The notes under the pieces are model-generated. The model ran no database searches. It had not been told where the DNA came from and was given only the letters and a program-made list of their open reading frames with translations. Positions 1-5,693 of a stretch of DNA of 6,124 nucleotides are shown here, piece after piece. The translations under genes and the position numbers were made by a program. The first letter of the stretch is position 1; every line of letters begins with the position of its first letter. The stretch comes from Alphaproteobacteria bacterium (GTDB lineage: Bacteria > Pseudomonadota > Alphaproteobacteria > Reyranellales > Reyranellaceae): positions 3,386 to 9,509 of the forward strand of contig VBAF01000144.1 of NCBI GenBank assembly GCA_005884705.1. The letters are read 5' to 3'.

Positions 1-673
1 CCTTGGGCTTGTCCTCCTCTTCGCGCGGCGCAAAAGCCTCGCTGGCGGCCGAGGCGTAGTCGCTCTGGGTCGGTCGCAGCTCGGGCAGGTTGGGCCCGGC
101 CGAGACGAGCTGGGCCAGCCGCAGGCGCGCCTCGCGCGAATCGACCGGCGCGCTGCCGGGCGGCGTGGCGGGCGGCGGCTCCTCCCACACCGGCAGGCTC
201 TTCCAGACGTCGAGGCCGGCGCCCGGCCGCGGTTTCCTGCTCGCCGGATCGAGGCCCAGCGCCTGCAGCACCTCGGCGCCCCACGCCCAGTTGCCGCGCG
301 CCATGGCCGATGCGGTGTCGCGCAGCTCGGGCGAAGCCAGCGCCGCCATGTCGTCGAGTTCGTTGAGCAGGGCGCGGGCAATTTTGGGCAGGGCGGCCAA
401 TTCGTCGGCCGGATCGATGTCCATCGCCTCGGCGAGGCCGCGCGGCGTCGGCAGGCAGAAGCTGGCCGGCCGCACGAAAGCGTAGAGTTCAAGCAGGTCG
501 CGTGCGGCCAGCGAATCGAGGCCGAGCCGCGCCGCCGTCGCCGGCGCATGCACCACCAGCGGCAAGCTGCCGGCGGCGCGCAACGCTGAGTCGGGGCCGC
601 TCAGACGCTCTATCTCGCCGTCCGCGCTCAGCCACAGCGCCCCGCGCGCGGTGGCGAGGAGGGAGGACCACAT
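1..673 (-). CDS. DinG/Rad3-like ATP-dependent DNA helicase, N-terminal part (cut by window edge)
   Basis: Read on the minus strand from ATG 671-673, the frame stays open to position 1, giving 224 residues and no stop. The protein starts MWSSLLATARGALWLSADGE and contains LLELYAFVRPASFCLPTPRGL at about residues 60-80, a signature I associate with the N-terminal domain of the DinG-type (superfamily 2, XPD/Rad3-related) helicases of alphaproteobacteria. At residues 200-219, RPTQSDYASAASEAFAPRE matches the Q-motif-like stretch that in this family lies just before the Walker A box, so the ATPase core would lie outside the window. Such enzymes unwind DNA 5' to 3' in repair and in resolving replication blocks. 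No DEDD exonuclease domain is visible at the N-terminus. The frame is open upstream, so a TTG at 692-694 could also be the start; neither has a good Shine-Dalgarno. It is divergent from the amine oxidase, 31 bp away. The family call is from remembered motifs; the helicase motifs themselves are not in view. Confidence 0.78.
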   Translation of the reverse strand, partial: MWSSLLATARGALWLSADGEIERLSGPDSALRAAGSLPLVVHAPATAARLGLDSLAARDLLELYAFVRPASFCLPTPRGLAEAMDIDPADELAALPKIARALLNELDDMAALASPELRDTASAMARGNWAWGAEVLQALGLDPASRKPRPGAGLDVWKSLPVWEEPPPATPPGSAPVDSREARLRLAQLVSAGPNLPELRPTQSDYASAASEAFAPREEEDKPK

Positions 674-704
674 CGGCGCTTCGATAGCATACAATCGCGC
701 GATA
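674..704. promoter_or_regulatory. Short divergent intergenic region, possible overlapping promoters
   Basis: Only 31 bp separate the two divergent starts, so promoters for the helicase and the amine oxidase must overlap each other or reach into the coding regions. A TACAAT at 690-695 on the plus strand resembles a -10 box. If used, transcription would begin almost at ATG 705 and the oxidase mRNA would be nearly leaderless, which fits the absence of a Shine-Dalgarno there. On the minus strand TATGCT (686-691) is a comparable -10-like hexamer. I see no convincing -35 box for either, so this is a weak call. Confidence 0.22.
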
Positions 705-1916
705 ATGAGGCTGCTGCTCCGTCGGTCCCTCCACTTCGCTGCGCTTCGCTCCGCTTCGGCCGGGACGACGAGGAGGGCGCTCCTCGCCGGGGCGTTGTCT
801 GCTCCCTTCGTGACGCCGGCGCGCGCGGCCGACATCGACGTGGCGGTGATCGGCGCCGGCGTAGCGGGCTTCGCCGCGGCGCAGACCCTGATGGCGCAGC
901 GCAAGAGCGTGGTCGTGCTGGAGGCGCGGGAGCGCACCGGCGGGCGGGTGTTCACCGATATCGCGCCCGGCATCCCGTTCGACCAGGGCGCGCCGACGAA
1001 GCCGCTGCCGACCGGCCTGTCGCTGATGATCAACGGCAAGGAGATCAGCCACGAGGACTACCAGCGCTTCGCCAAGCATGCCGACGAGACCGGCCGTATC
1101 CTGCAGGCGCTGCGCAAGGAGGCGCCCGGCGTCGATCCGCGCCTGGTGATCCGCACAGCCGACGCGCTGGAGAAGCTCGCGCTCGCCGAGGCGCTGCGCC
1201 GCGTGCCGTTCGCGCCGCTGCAGCGCCTGCCGGTGACCGACGGCAAGCTGCCGGTGCGGCTCAACAGCCGCGTCATCCGCCTCGATTCGACCGGACCGCT
1301 GGTCAAGCTGGTGACGCCGGTCGGCGACGTGCTGGCGCGCGCGGTGATCGTCACCGTGCCGACCGGCGTGCTGGCCGCCGGCGGGCTCGGCTTCGCGCCG
1401 CCCATGCGCGGCGAGCGGCTGGCGGCGATCGCCTCGCTGCCGATGGTGCAGGCCGACAAGGTGTGCGTGACCTTCTCGCGCAAGGTGCTCGACGCGCCCG
1501 ATGACACGCGGGTGCTGGCCTGGAGCGAGAAGCAGACCGTGATCGAGGCGCTGCTGCGGCCGGGCGGGCGGGAGGCGGCGATCCTCACCTATCGCGGCGA
1601 GGAGGCGCGCCAGCTCGAGGCCGGCGGCGCGTCGGCTGCCGCGGCGGGCGCGGTGTCGGCGTTGGCCGAGCTGTTCGGCAAGGAGGTGAGAAAGGCTTTC
1701 CTGCGCGCCGCCTCGACGCGCTGGGGGCTCGATCCTTTCGCCCGCGGCGCGTGGGCCGAGGGTCCGGCGGCGGCGCGCGCAGTGCTGGCGGCACCGCACT
1801 CCGAGCGCGTGCTGTTTGCCGGCGAGGCGACCGATCCGTCGGGTGGCGTCGCCGGCGCCAACGCCTCGGGCCATCGCGCGGCCAGGGAGGCGCTGGCGGT
1901 GCTGGGCAAATCCTGA
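705..1916 (+). CDS. FAD-dependent amine oxidase, Tat-exported
   Basis: The 403-residue product is a flavin amine oxidase of the monoamine/polyamine oxidase superfamily, which oxidises amines to imines with release of peroxide; the substrate cannot be read from sequence. A twin-arginine signal (TTRRALLAGALSAPFVTPARA, RR at 23-24) ends near residue 41, so it should be exported folded with FAD. The Rossmann FAD site follows as VAVIGAGVAG (glycines 50, 52, 55), then the ribose-binding Glu 73 in LEARERTGGR. K252 in ADKVCVTF aligns by eye with the conserved lysine near flavin N5. The C-terminal FAD motif is RVLFAGEATDPSGGVAGANASG (FAGEAT 371-376), preceded by RWGLDPFARGAW. It is somewhat shorter than the usual 430-500 residues, mainly in the substrate domain. 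I chose ATG 705; an in-frame GTG at 651 would overlap the helicase and add residues before an already long signal. No clear ribosome site is seen. Confidence 0.87.
   Translation: MRLLLRRSLHFAALRSASAGTTRRALLAGALSAPFVTPARAADIDVAVIGAGVAGFAAAQTLMAQRKSVVVLEARERTGGRVFTDIAPGIPFDQGAPTKPLPTGLSLMINGKEISHEDYQRFAKHADETGRILQALRKEAPGVDPRLVIRTADALEKLALAEALRRVPFAPLQRLPVTDGKLPVRLNSRVIRLDSTGPLVKLVTPVGDVLARAVIVTVPTGVLAAGGLGFAPPMRGERLAAIASLPMVQADKVCVTFSRKVLDAPDDTRVLAWSEKQTVIEALLRPGGREAAILTYRGEEARQLEAGGASAAAAGAVSALAELFGKEVRKAFLRAASTRWGLDPFARGAWAEGPAAARAVLAAPHSERVLFAGEATDPSGGVAGANASGHRAAREALAVLGKS
721..770 (+). repeat. GC-rich decamer repeat inside the signal-peptide coding region
   Basis: Three adjacent 10-bp units occur at 734-743 (CTTCGCTGCG), 744-753 (CTTCGCTCCG) and 754-763 (CTTCGGCCGG). 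They are flanked by imperfect inverted ends, GTCGGTCCC (721-729) and GGGACGAC (762-769). The stretch encodes the unusual n-region SLHFAALRSASAGTT, just before the twin arginines. Without it the leader would read like a normal short Tat signal. The composition resembles small dispersed intergenic repeats of GC-rich bacteria, but only one copy is in this window, so its dispersed nature is an inference. Confidence 0.4.
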
Positions 1917-1984
1917 TCTTCCGGACCGCGGGCATCTTGCTCGCTCATGATCATGGGCGAGCGGGACTCACACGGTCCGGAAGA
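1917..1984. terminator. Nested double dyad between convergent genes, possible bidirectional terminator
   Basis: The outer arms TCTTCCGGACCG (1917-1928) and CGGTCCGGAAGA (1973-1984) are a perfect 12-bp inverted repeat, starting on the base after the oxidase stop codon. Nested exactly in the middle is a 24-bp palindrome with halves GCTCGCTCATGA (1939-1950) and TCATGGGCGAGC (1951-1962), pairing throughout with one G-T wobble. The inner and outer parts are separated by 10 unpaired bases on each side. The right half overlaps the end of the transporter gene, whose TGA (complement of 1951-1953) begins at the centre of symmetry. The position between converging genes suits a terminator for both strands, but there is no clear T-run and the inner palindrome has no natural loop, so a protein-binding or cruciform site is an alternative. 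Confidence 0.5.
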
Positions 1985-3093
1985 AGCATGAGCCCTCCCG
2001 CCATCACCAGCGCCACTGCTGCCGCCCATGACGGCACGGCGAAGCTGCCGGTGTGGTCGTAGAGATATCCTGCGAAGGCCGGCCCGAGGATCTGGCCGGT
2101 GCTGAACACCGCCGTCACCAGGGCGATGCGGCCGCGCGGATCGCCGCCGCCGTCGCGCGCGGCGATCAGGCCGAGCGACGTCATCCCCATGAAGCTGCCG
2201 CCGACCACCACAGACGCGGCGATCACCGTGGCCGAGCTCAGCCACAGCGCCGAGACCGCCACGCCCGCCGCCTCGACGAAGGCCGCGACCGCGAAGGCGC
2301 GGCGGATGCCCCAGCGCGCGCCGAGGGCGGTCCACAGCGCGACCGAGGGTGCGGCGGCGAGGCCGAACATCACCCAGACATACGGCTCGAGGCGTGCGAT
2401 CGCGGGCGAGCCGCGCACCATGGCGACGATGAAGGTCGCGGTGATGATGTAGCCGAAACCGAACAGGCCGTAGGCGATGGCCAGCGCCATGAAGCCGGGC
2501 GGCAGGGGCTGGCGGGGCCCGACCGATCTCACCTGCGAGCCCGGATGGTCGCGCGGCACCAGCACCAGCACGGCAAGCCCCGCCGCAAGCGCCAGCGCCG
2601 CGCCGGCGAACCACATGGCGCGCCAGTCGTGCAGCATCGCCACCGCCGCCGCCGAGACGGCGATGCCGATGCCGACGCCGGCGAAATGCACCGCGCTGAG
2701 GCGGCCACGTCCGGCCGCGGCGAGGCGATCGAGCACCAGCGCCGAGGCGAAGATCAACGCGAGCGCGCTGGCGATGCCGGCGACCAGCCGCAGCACCAGG
2801 AACGCAGCCAGCGAGGAGGCGGCGCCCATCGCCATCAGCGCCAGCGCATTGACCACGAGCGCGCCGACCAGCCAGGCGCGCCGCGAGCCGGGCAGCCGCG
2901 CCGTCGCCAGCAGCGCGCCGGCGAAATAGCCGACGAAGTTCGCCGAAGCGATCAGGCCGGCCTGGCTTTTGCTCAGGCCGAGCGCCTCGACCATCGGCGG
3001 CAGGATCGGCGTGTAGACGAAGCGGCCGACGCCGATCGCAGCGGCCATCGCCAGCAGCCCGCCGACCGCCAGCGAGAGGGGACTTTTGTTCAT
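1951..3093 (-). CDS. MFS transporter, YbfB/YjiJ family
   Basis: The 380-residue product is an inner-membrane major facilitator protein, predicted by eye to have about 12 hydrophobic segments. The first carries GVGRFVYTPILPPM (residues 21-34), the hallmark of the YbfB/YjiJ-type (PF06779-like) MFS proteins. A basic loop (ARLPGSRR, 65-72) follows TM2, as in MFS proteins. The polar stretch RDHPGSQVRSVGPRQPLPPG (181-200) fits the central cytoplasmic loop between the two six-helix halves, and GARWGIRRA (258-266) looks like the matching loop of the second half. The C-terminal half has STGQILGPAFAGYLYDHTGS (331-350). Length matches the family. The substrate is unknown; family members are mostly uncharacterised. 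I chose ATG 3091-3093 (MNKSPLSLAVGG) because family members usually begin just before TM1; ATG 3121-3123 would add ten residues. Neither has a clear Shine-Dalgarno. It converges with the amine oxidase and diverges from lysS, so it is probably a single-gene unit. Confidence 0.85.
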   Translation of the reverse strand: MNKSPLSLAVGGLLAMAAAIGVGRFVYTPILPPMVEALGLSKSQAGLIASANFVGYFAGALLATARLPGSRRAWLVGALVVNALALMAMGAASSLAAFLVLRLVAGIASALALIFASALVLDRLAAAGRGRLSAVHFAGVGIGIAVSAAAVAMLHDWRAMWFAGAALALAAGLAVLVLVPRDHPGSQVRSVGPRQPLPPGFMALAIAYGLFGFGYIITATFIVAMVRGSPAIARLEPYVWVMFGLAAAPSVALWTALGARWGIRRAFAVAAFVEAAGVAVSALWLSSATVIAASVVVGGSFMGMTSLGLIAARDGGGDPRGRIALVTAVFSTGQILGPAFAGYLYDHTGSFAVPSWAAAVALVMAGGLMLLPDRVSPARP

Positions 3094-3134
3094 GGTTGCC
3101 GCGCAGTTTGGTCGGGTGGCCATGGCCGGGCAAA

Positions 3135-3162
3135 TGACTTAGTTTCCGGCGTTCCCAAGTCA
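3135..3162. promoter_or_regulatory. Small inverted repeat in the divergent MFS/lysS intergenic region
   Basis: TGACTT (3135-3140) and AAGTCA (3157-3162) form a perfect 6-bp inverted repeat with a 16-bp spacer, between the divergent transporter and lysS starts. The 77-bp gap (3094-3170) must hold promoters for both genes, yet I see no good -35/-10 pair. The dyad could be an operator shared by both genes, but six base pairs can occur by chance. Upstream of lysS, AGGG at 3165-3168 sits only two bases before ATG 3171, too close for a standard ribosome site. Confidence 0.2.
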
Positions 3163-3170
3163 GTAGGGCT

Positions 3171-4784
3171 ATGTCGCAGATCGATCGTTCCCTGGCCGAA
3201 GCAGCGCGCGCGTGGCCGTTCGAGGAGGCCCGCAAGCTGGTGGCGCGTATCGGCGGCCCAAGCCGCGAGAATACGCCGGCCAAGGGTTACGTGCTGTTCG
3301 AGACCGGCTACGGGCCGTCGGGCCTGCCGCATATCGGCACCTTCGGCGAGGTCGTGCGCACCACCATGGTGCGCCAGGCGTTCCAGCGGCTGAGCGACGT
3401 GCCGACGCGGCTGTTCTGCTTCAGCGACGACATGGACGGTCTGCGGAAGGTGCCCGACAACGTGCCCAACAAGGAGATGCTGGCGCAGCATCTCGGCAGG
3501 CCGCTGACCGCGGTGCCCGATCCGTTCAGCAACGAGCATCCCTCGTTCGGCGCCGCCAACAACGCGCGGCTGCGCGCCTTCCTCGATTCGTTCGGCTTCG
3601 AGTACGAGTTCCAGTCGGCGACCGAGTGGTACAGGTCGGGCCGCTTCGACAAGATGCTGCTCGCCATGCTGCAGCACTACGACGAGGTCCAGGCGGTGAT
3701 GCTGCCGACGCTCGGCGCCGAGCGGCAGGCGACCTACTCGATCTTCCTGCCGATCTCGCCCCGGACCGGCCGCGTGCTGCAGGTGCCGGTGATCCAGACC
3801 AACGTCGAGGCCGGCACCATCGTCTATCGCGACGAGGACGGCAGCTTGACCGAGACGCCGGTGACCGGCGGCAACGTCAAGCTGCAGTGGAAGGCCGACT
3901 GGGCCGGCCGCTGGTTCGCGCTCGAGGTCGACTACGAGATGTACGGCAAGGATCTCATCCCGTCGGCCGAGCTCAGCAACCGGATCGTGAAGATCCTGGG
4001 CGGCCGCCCGCCCGAGGGCTTCAACTACGAGCTGTTCCTCGACGAGCAGGGCAGGAAGATCTCCAAGTCCAAGGGCAACGGCCTGTCGGTCGAGGACTGG
4101 CTGCGCTATGCGCCGCCCGAATCGCTGGCGCTCTACATGTTCCAGGCGCCGCGGCGCGCCAAGCGGCTGTACTTCGACGTGATCCCGCGCGCGATCGACG
4201 ACTATCTGGCGGCGGTCGAGCGCATGCCGTCCGAGGAGCCGGGCAAGCAGGCCGACAATCCCGCCTGGCACATCCATAACGGCGCGCCGGTCGATCATCA
4301 CTCCGGCGGCGTCAGCTTCGGCATGCTGCTGAACCTGGCGAGCGTGGCGCACACCGACGACAAGGACGTGCTGTGGCAGTACCTGCGCCGCTACGTGCCC
4401 GGGGCGACGCCGCAGACCGCGCCCTATCTCGACCATATGCTGCAGGGCGCTGTCGCCTACTACCAGGACTTCGTGAAAAGCACGAAGACGTTCCGCCTGC
4501 CTGCGGCCGCCGAGCGCGTCGCGCTGCACGACCTCGCCGAAACGCTGCGCCGGATTCCCGAGAGCGAGAGCGCCGAGTTCATCCAGAACGAGGTCTACGA
4601 GGCGGGCAAGCGACACTTCGCCAAGGAAGAGCTGCGCCAGTGGTTCCAGGCCCTCTACGAGGTGCTGCTGGGCAGCAAGCAGGGCCCGCGCATGGGCGCC
4701 TTCATCAAGCTCTACGGCCGCGACAACGTCGTGAAGCTGATCGAACGAGCGCTCGCCGGCGAAGACCTGGGCAAGGCTGCGTAG
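3171..4784 (+). CDS. lysS: Lysyl-tRNA synthetase, class I
   Basis: The 537-residue product charges tRNA-Lys with lysine in the cytoplasm. It is a class I (LysK-type) enzyme, unrelated in fold to the class II LysRS of E. coli. The HIGH box is HIGT (54-57) in GYGPSGLPHIGTFGE, and the KMSKS box is KISKS (296-300) in GRKISKSKGNGLSVEDW. Both belong to the Rossmann catalytic domain, which here includes FCFSDDMDGLRKVPDN (82-97) and LQWKADWAGRWFALEVDYEM (238-257). After about residue 330 comes the alpha-helical anticodon-binding region, with YEAGKRHF and RQWFQALYEVLLGSKQGPR near the C-terminus, typical of the family's end. Length fits the usual 510-540 residues, and no key motif is missing. ATG 3171 is the natural start; the downstream sequence enters the family N-terminus directly. 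Class I LysRS is the usual form in alphaproteobacteria, archaea and spirochaetes. It is probably transcribed alone; the next gene is 115 bp away with its own signals. Confidence 0.96.
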   Translation: MSQIDRSLAEAARAWPFEEARKLVARIGGPSRENTPAKGYVLFETGYGPSGLPHIGTFGEVVRTTMVRQAFQRLSDVPTRLFCFSDDMDGLRKVPDNVPNKEMLAQHLGRPLTAVPDPFSNEHPSFGAANNARLRAFLDSFGFEYEFQSATEWYRSGRFDKMLLAMLQHYDEVQAVMLPTLGAERQATYSIFLPISPRTGRVLQVPVIQTNVEAGTIVYRDEDGSLTETPVTGGNVKLQWKADWAGRWFALEVDYEMYGKDLIPSAELSNRIVKILGGRPPEGFNYELFLDEQGRKISKSKGNGLSVEDWLRYAPPESLALYMFQAPRRAKRLYFDVIPRAIDDYLAAVERMPSEEPGKQADNPAWHIHNGAPVDHHSGGVSFGMLLNLASVAHTDDKDVLWQYLRRYVPGATPQTAPYLDHMLQGAVAYYQDFVKSTKTFRLPAAAERVALHDLAETLRRIPESESAEFIQNEVYEAGKRHFAKEELRQWFQALYEVLLGSKQGPRMGAFIKLYGRDNVVKLIERALAGEDLGKAA

Positions 4785-4830
4785 GCGGCCCCGCCGGCGG
4801 CACGACGGGCCTCAGCTTTACCCAAAATAC
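4785..4830 (+). terminator. GC-rich sequence after lysS, possible weak terminator
   Basis: Directly after the lysS stop lies a GC block with the 10-bp palindrome CCGCCGGCGG (4791-4800). A longer-range pairing GGCCC (4787-4791) with GGGCC (4807-4811) is also possible. The sequence then turns AT-rich (TTTACCCAAAATAC), which could serve as a loose release tract, but the stems are weak or have awkward loops. I would treat this as a possible lysS transcript end only. Confidence 0.28.
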
Positions 4831-4856
4831 AACTATTCCCTTTATGCGGAATAGTT
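4831..4856. promoter_or_regulatory. AT-rich 9-bp dyad upstream of the exported-protein gene, operator candidate
   Basis: AACTATTCC (4831-4839) and GGAATAGTT (4848-4856) are a perfect 9-bp inverted repeat around an 8-base centre, CTTTATGC. It stands out as the most AT-rich stretch in a very GC-rich window and ends 43 bp before the next start codon. A weak promoter can be drawn with TTTACC (4817-4822) as -35 and TTTATG (4841-4846) as -10, 18 bp apart, which would put the dyad over the -10 box as for a repressor operator. No T-run follows on the plus strand; on the minus strand GTATTTTGGG follows, so a terminator for leftward transcripts is the alternative. Confidence 0.42.
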
Positions 4857-4869
4857 CGCACGGTACGGT

Positions 4870-4893
4870 AACCCCGCTCAACAAAAGGGGGTT
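4870..4893 (+). promoter_or_regulatory. Ribosome binding site within a potential hairpin
   Basis: AGGGGG (4886-4891) lies 8 bases before ATG 4900 and is the clearest Shine-Dalgarno in the window, which supports that start. Its G-run can pair with an upstream C-run: AACCCC (4870-4875) is complementary to GGGGTT (4888-4893), giving a 6-bp stem with a 12-base loop. If it forms, the ribosome site would be covered, so translation could be modulated by temperature, a protein or ribosome loading. The Shine-Dalgarno is solid; the regulatory hairpin is an inference. Confidence 0.45.
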
Positions 4894-4899
4894 CTCGTC

Positions 4900-5535
4900 A
4901 TGCACTCAACTCGTCGTACCGCGTTCAAGCTTTTTGGGGGGGCGGCGCTCATGGCAGGCTCGCTGCCTCTGCTGGCGCAGACGGCGGCGGCTCAGGCCGA
5001 CCTCGTGGTGCCCAACACCTATCAGAACTTCAAGCGTGGCACGGTGCACAGCCTTCATCCGGAACGGCGCATCGTCAACGTCGTGTGGGAGGATCTCGGC
5101 CGCGTGAAGATGCGGGCGGCTGACCTCGTGACCAACTACAGCTCGCTCAAGGAAGGCCAGGTCGTCGACTACCAGTGGTACGATTATCTCGACTTCATGA
5201 TCGCCAAGAAGACCCCGCAGTCGGAGGCGCAGGCCAAGGCTCTCCTGGCGCAGGGGGCCCGTCTCGAAGGCATCCCGGGAGCGCAAGAACGCATCAAGCT
5301 GTGGAGCATGTCGGGGATGGTCACGCGGGTCGACGCGGCCAGCGGCACCATCTTCATCATCAACGCGTCGAACGGACGGCCGGAAGATCCGTCTCCCGAC
5401 AGCGGCGAGGTCATCCAGATGCCGCCGGTGCAAAGCGCTGCCGGCAAACAGGCTCTCCAGACCCTCAAGCCCGGCGATCTGGTCACCACGGTGTGGAGCC
5501 AGCAGACCGCGATCAAGGCGACGATCATCCGTTAG
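4900..5535 (+). CDS. Tat-exported protein of unknown function with two similar beta-rich modules
   Basis: The 211-residue product begins with a twin-arginine signal, STRRTAFKLFGGAALMAGS (RR at 5-6), and a likely cleavage after AQA at residue 33, so it should be exported to the periplasm. The mature part has two modules of similar pattern. Module 1 (about 46-103) starts RGTVHSLHPERRIVNVVW and ends SLKEGQVVDYQWYDYLDFMI. Module 2 (about 139-211) starts SGMVTRVDAASGTIFIINAS and ends TLKPGDLVTTVWSQQTAIKA. Each has a G-x-V start, beta strands, then L-K-x-G-x-V-V, the pattern of small OB/beta-barrel domains such as CusF-like or DUF5666-like proteins; that comparison is only structural intuition. A helical linker (about 107-134) joins them. 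There is no cysteine, so no lipobox or disulfide. Export by Tat may mean it folds, perhaps around a ligand, before transport. It has its own ribosome site and a hairpin right after the stop, so it looks monocistronic. I do not recognise a named gene. Confidence 0.85.
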   Translation: MHSTRRTAFKLFGGAALMAGSLPLLAQTAAAQADLVVPNTYQNFKRGTVHSLHPERRIVNVVWEDLGRVKMRAADLVTNYSSLKEGQVVDYQWYDYLDFMIAKKTPQSEAQAKALLAQGARLEGIPGAQERIKLWSMSGMVTRVDAASGTIFIINASNGRPEDPSPDSGEVIQMPPVQSAAGKQALQTLKPGDLVTTVWSQQTAIKATIIR

Positions 5536-5559
5536 GCTGCGCCGCGCTTGCGGTGCGGC
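5536..5559 (+). terminator. GC-rich hairpin immediately after the exported-protein gene
   Basis: GCTGCGCCGC (5536-5545) and GCGGTGCGGC (5550-5559) form a 10-bp stem, including two G-U wobbles, closed by a GCTT tetraloop. It begins on the base after the TAG stop. Position, stem length and short loop fit an intrinsic terminator, but no T-run follows (AGGTGGACG), so termination may be weak or Rho-assisted, or the structure may protect the mRNA 3' end. Confidence 0.5.
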
Positions 5560-5693
5560 AGGTGGACGATGCCGGCGTTTGAAGGTTGTTCCTGTCGCTT
5601 GGCGCGACGGAATTTCGTTCGGGGCGTCGGCATTGCCCATCAATCCAGCGATTGCATCCATCGCGCTCTACCTCGCGATGGATGCGGCCTTCG
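5560..5693. other. Non-coding stretch with a perfect 12-bp hairpin
   Basis: I recognise no gene here. The main structure is GCATCCATCGCG (5654-5665) and CGCGATGGATGC (5674-5685), a perfect 12-bp inverted repeat with the 8-base loop CTCTACCT. A frame open across it reads INPAIASIALYLAMDAAFGVASRG, which looks like a membrane segment and might be an eroded piece of the permease remnant downstream, but I cannot match it to the family. The hairpin has no T-run; it could be a REP-like element or a terminator relic. Confidence 0.35.

Noticed and set aside
489..1874. A long minus-strand open frame (461 codons) opposite the amine oxidase
   Set aside because: Low-complexity Arg/Ala/Gly-rich translation with no motifs; it overlaps both the oxidase and the helicase start, which have clear family signatures.
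1589..3283. A 564-codon minus-strand open frame spanning the transporter, the terminator dyad and part of the oxidase
   Set aside because: It is shifted relative to the MFS frame and ignores the gene boundary; the hydrophobic MFS frame explains the DNA better.
2053..3393. A 446-codon plus-strand open frame opposite the transporter, running into lysS
   Set aside because: Extremely Arg/Asp/Gly/His-rich, no recognisable domain, and crosses the divergent intergenic region.
3090..4616. A long open frame (508 codons) on the minus strand opposite lysS
   Set aside because: It is an out-of-frame mirror of a certain gene in GC-rich DNA. The translation is rich in Arg, His, Gly and Leu without family motifs, as expected for a shadow.
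4844..5107. A frame starting at the ATG inside the 9-bp dyad (MRNSSHGTVTPLNKRGF) and overlapping the exported-protein gene
   Set aside because: No ribosome site, the translation becomes Arg/Cys-rich shadow sequence, and the overlapping gene with the strong Shine-Dalgarno has a clear Tat signal.
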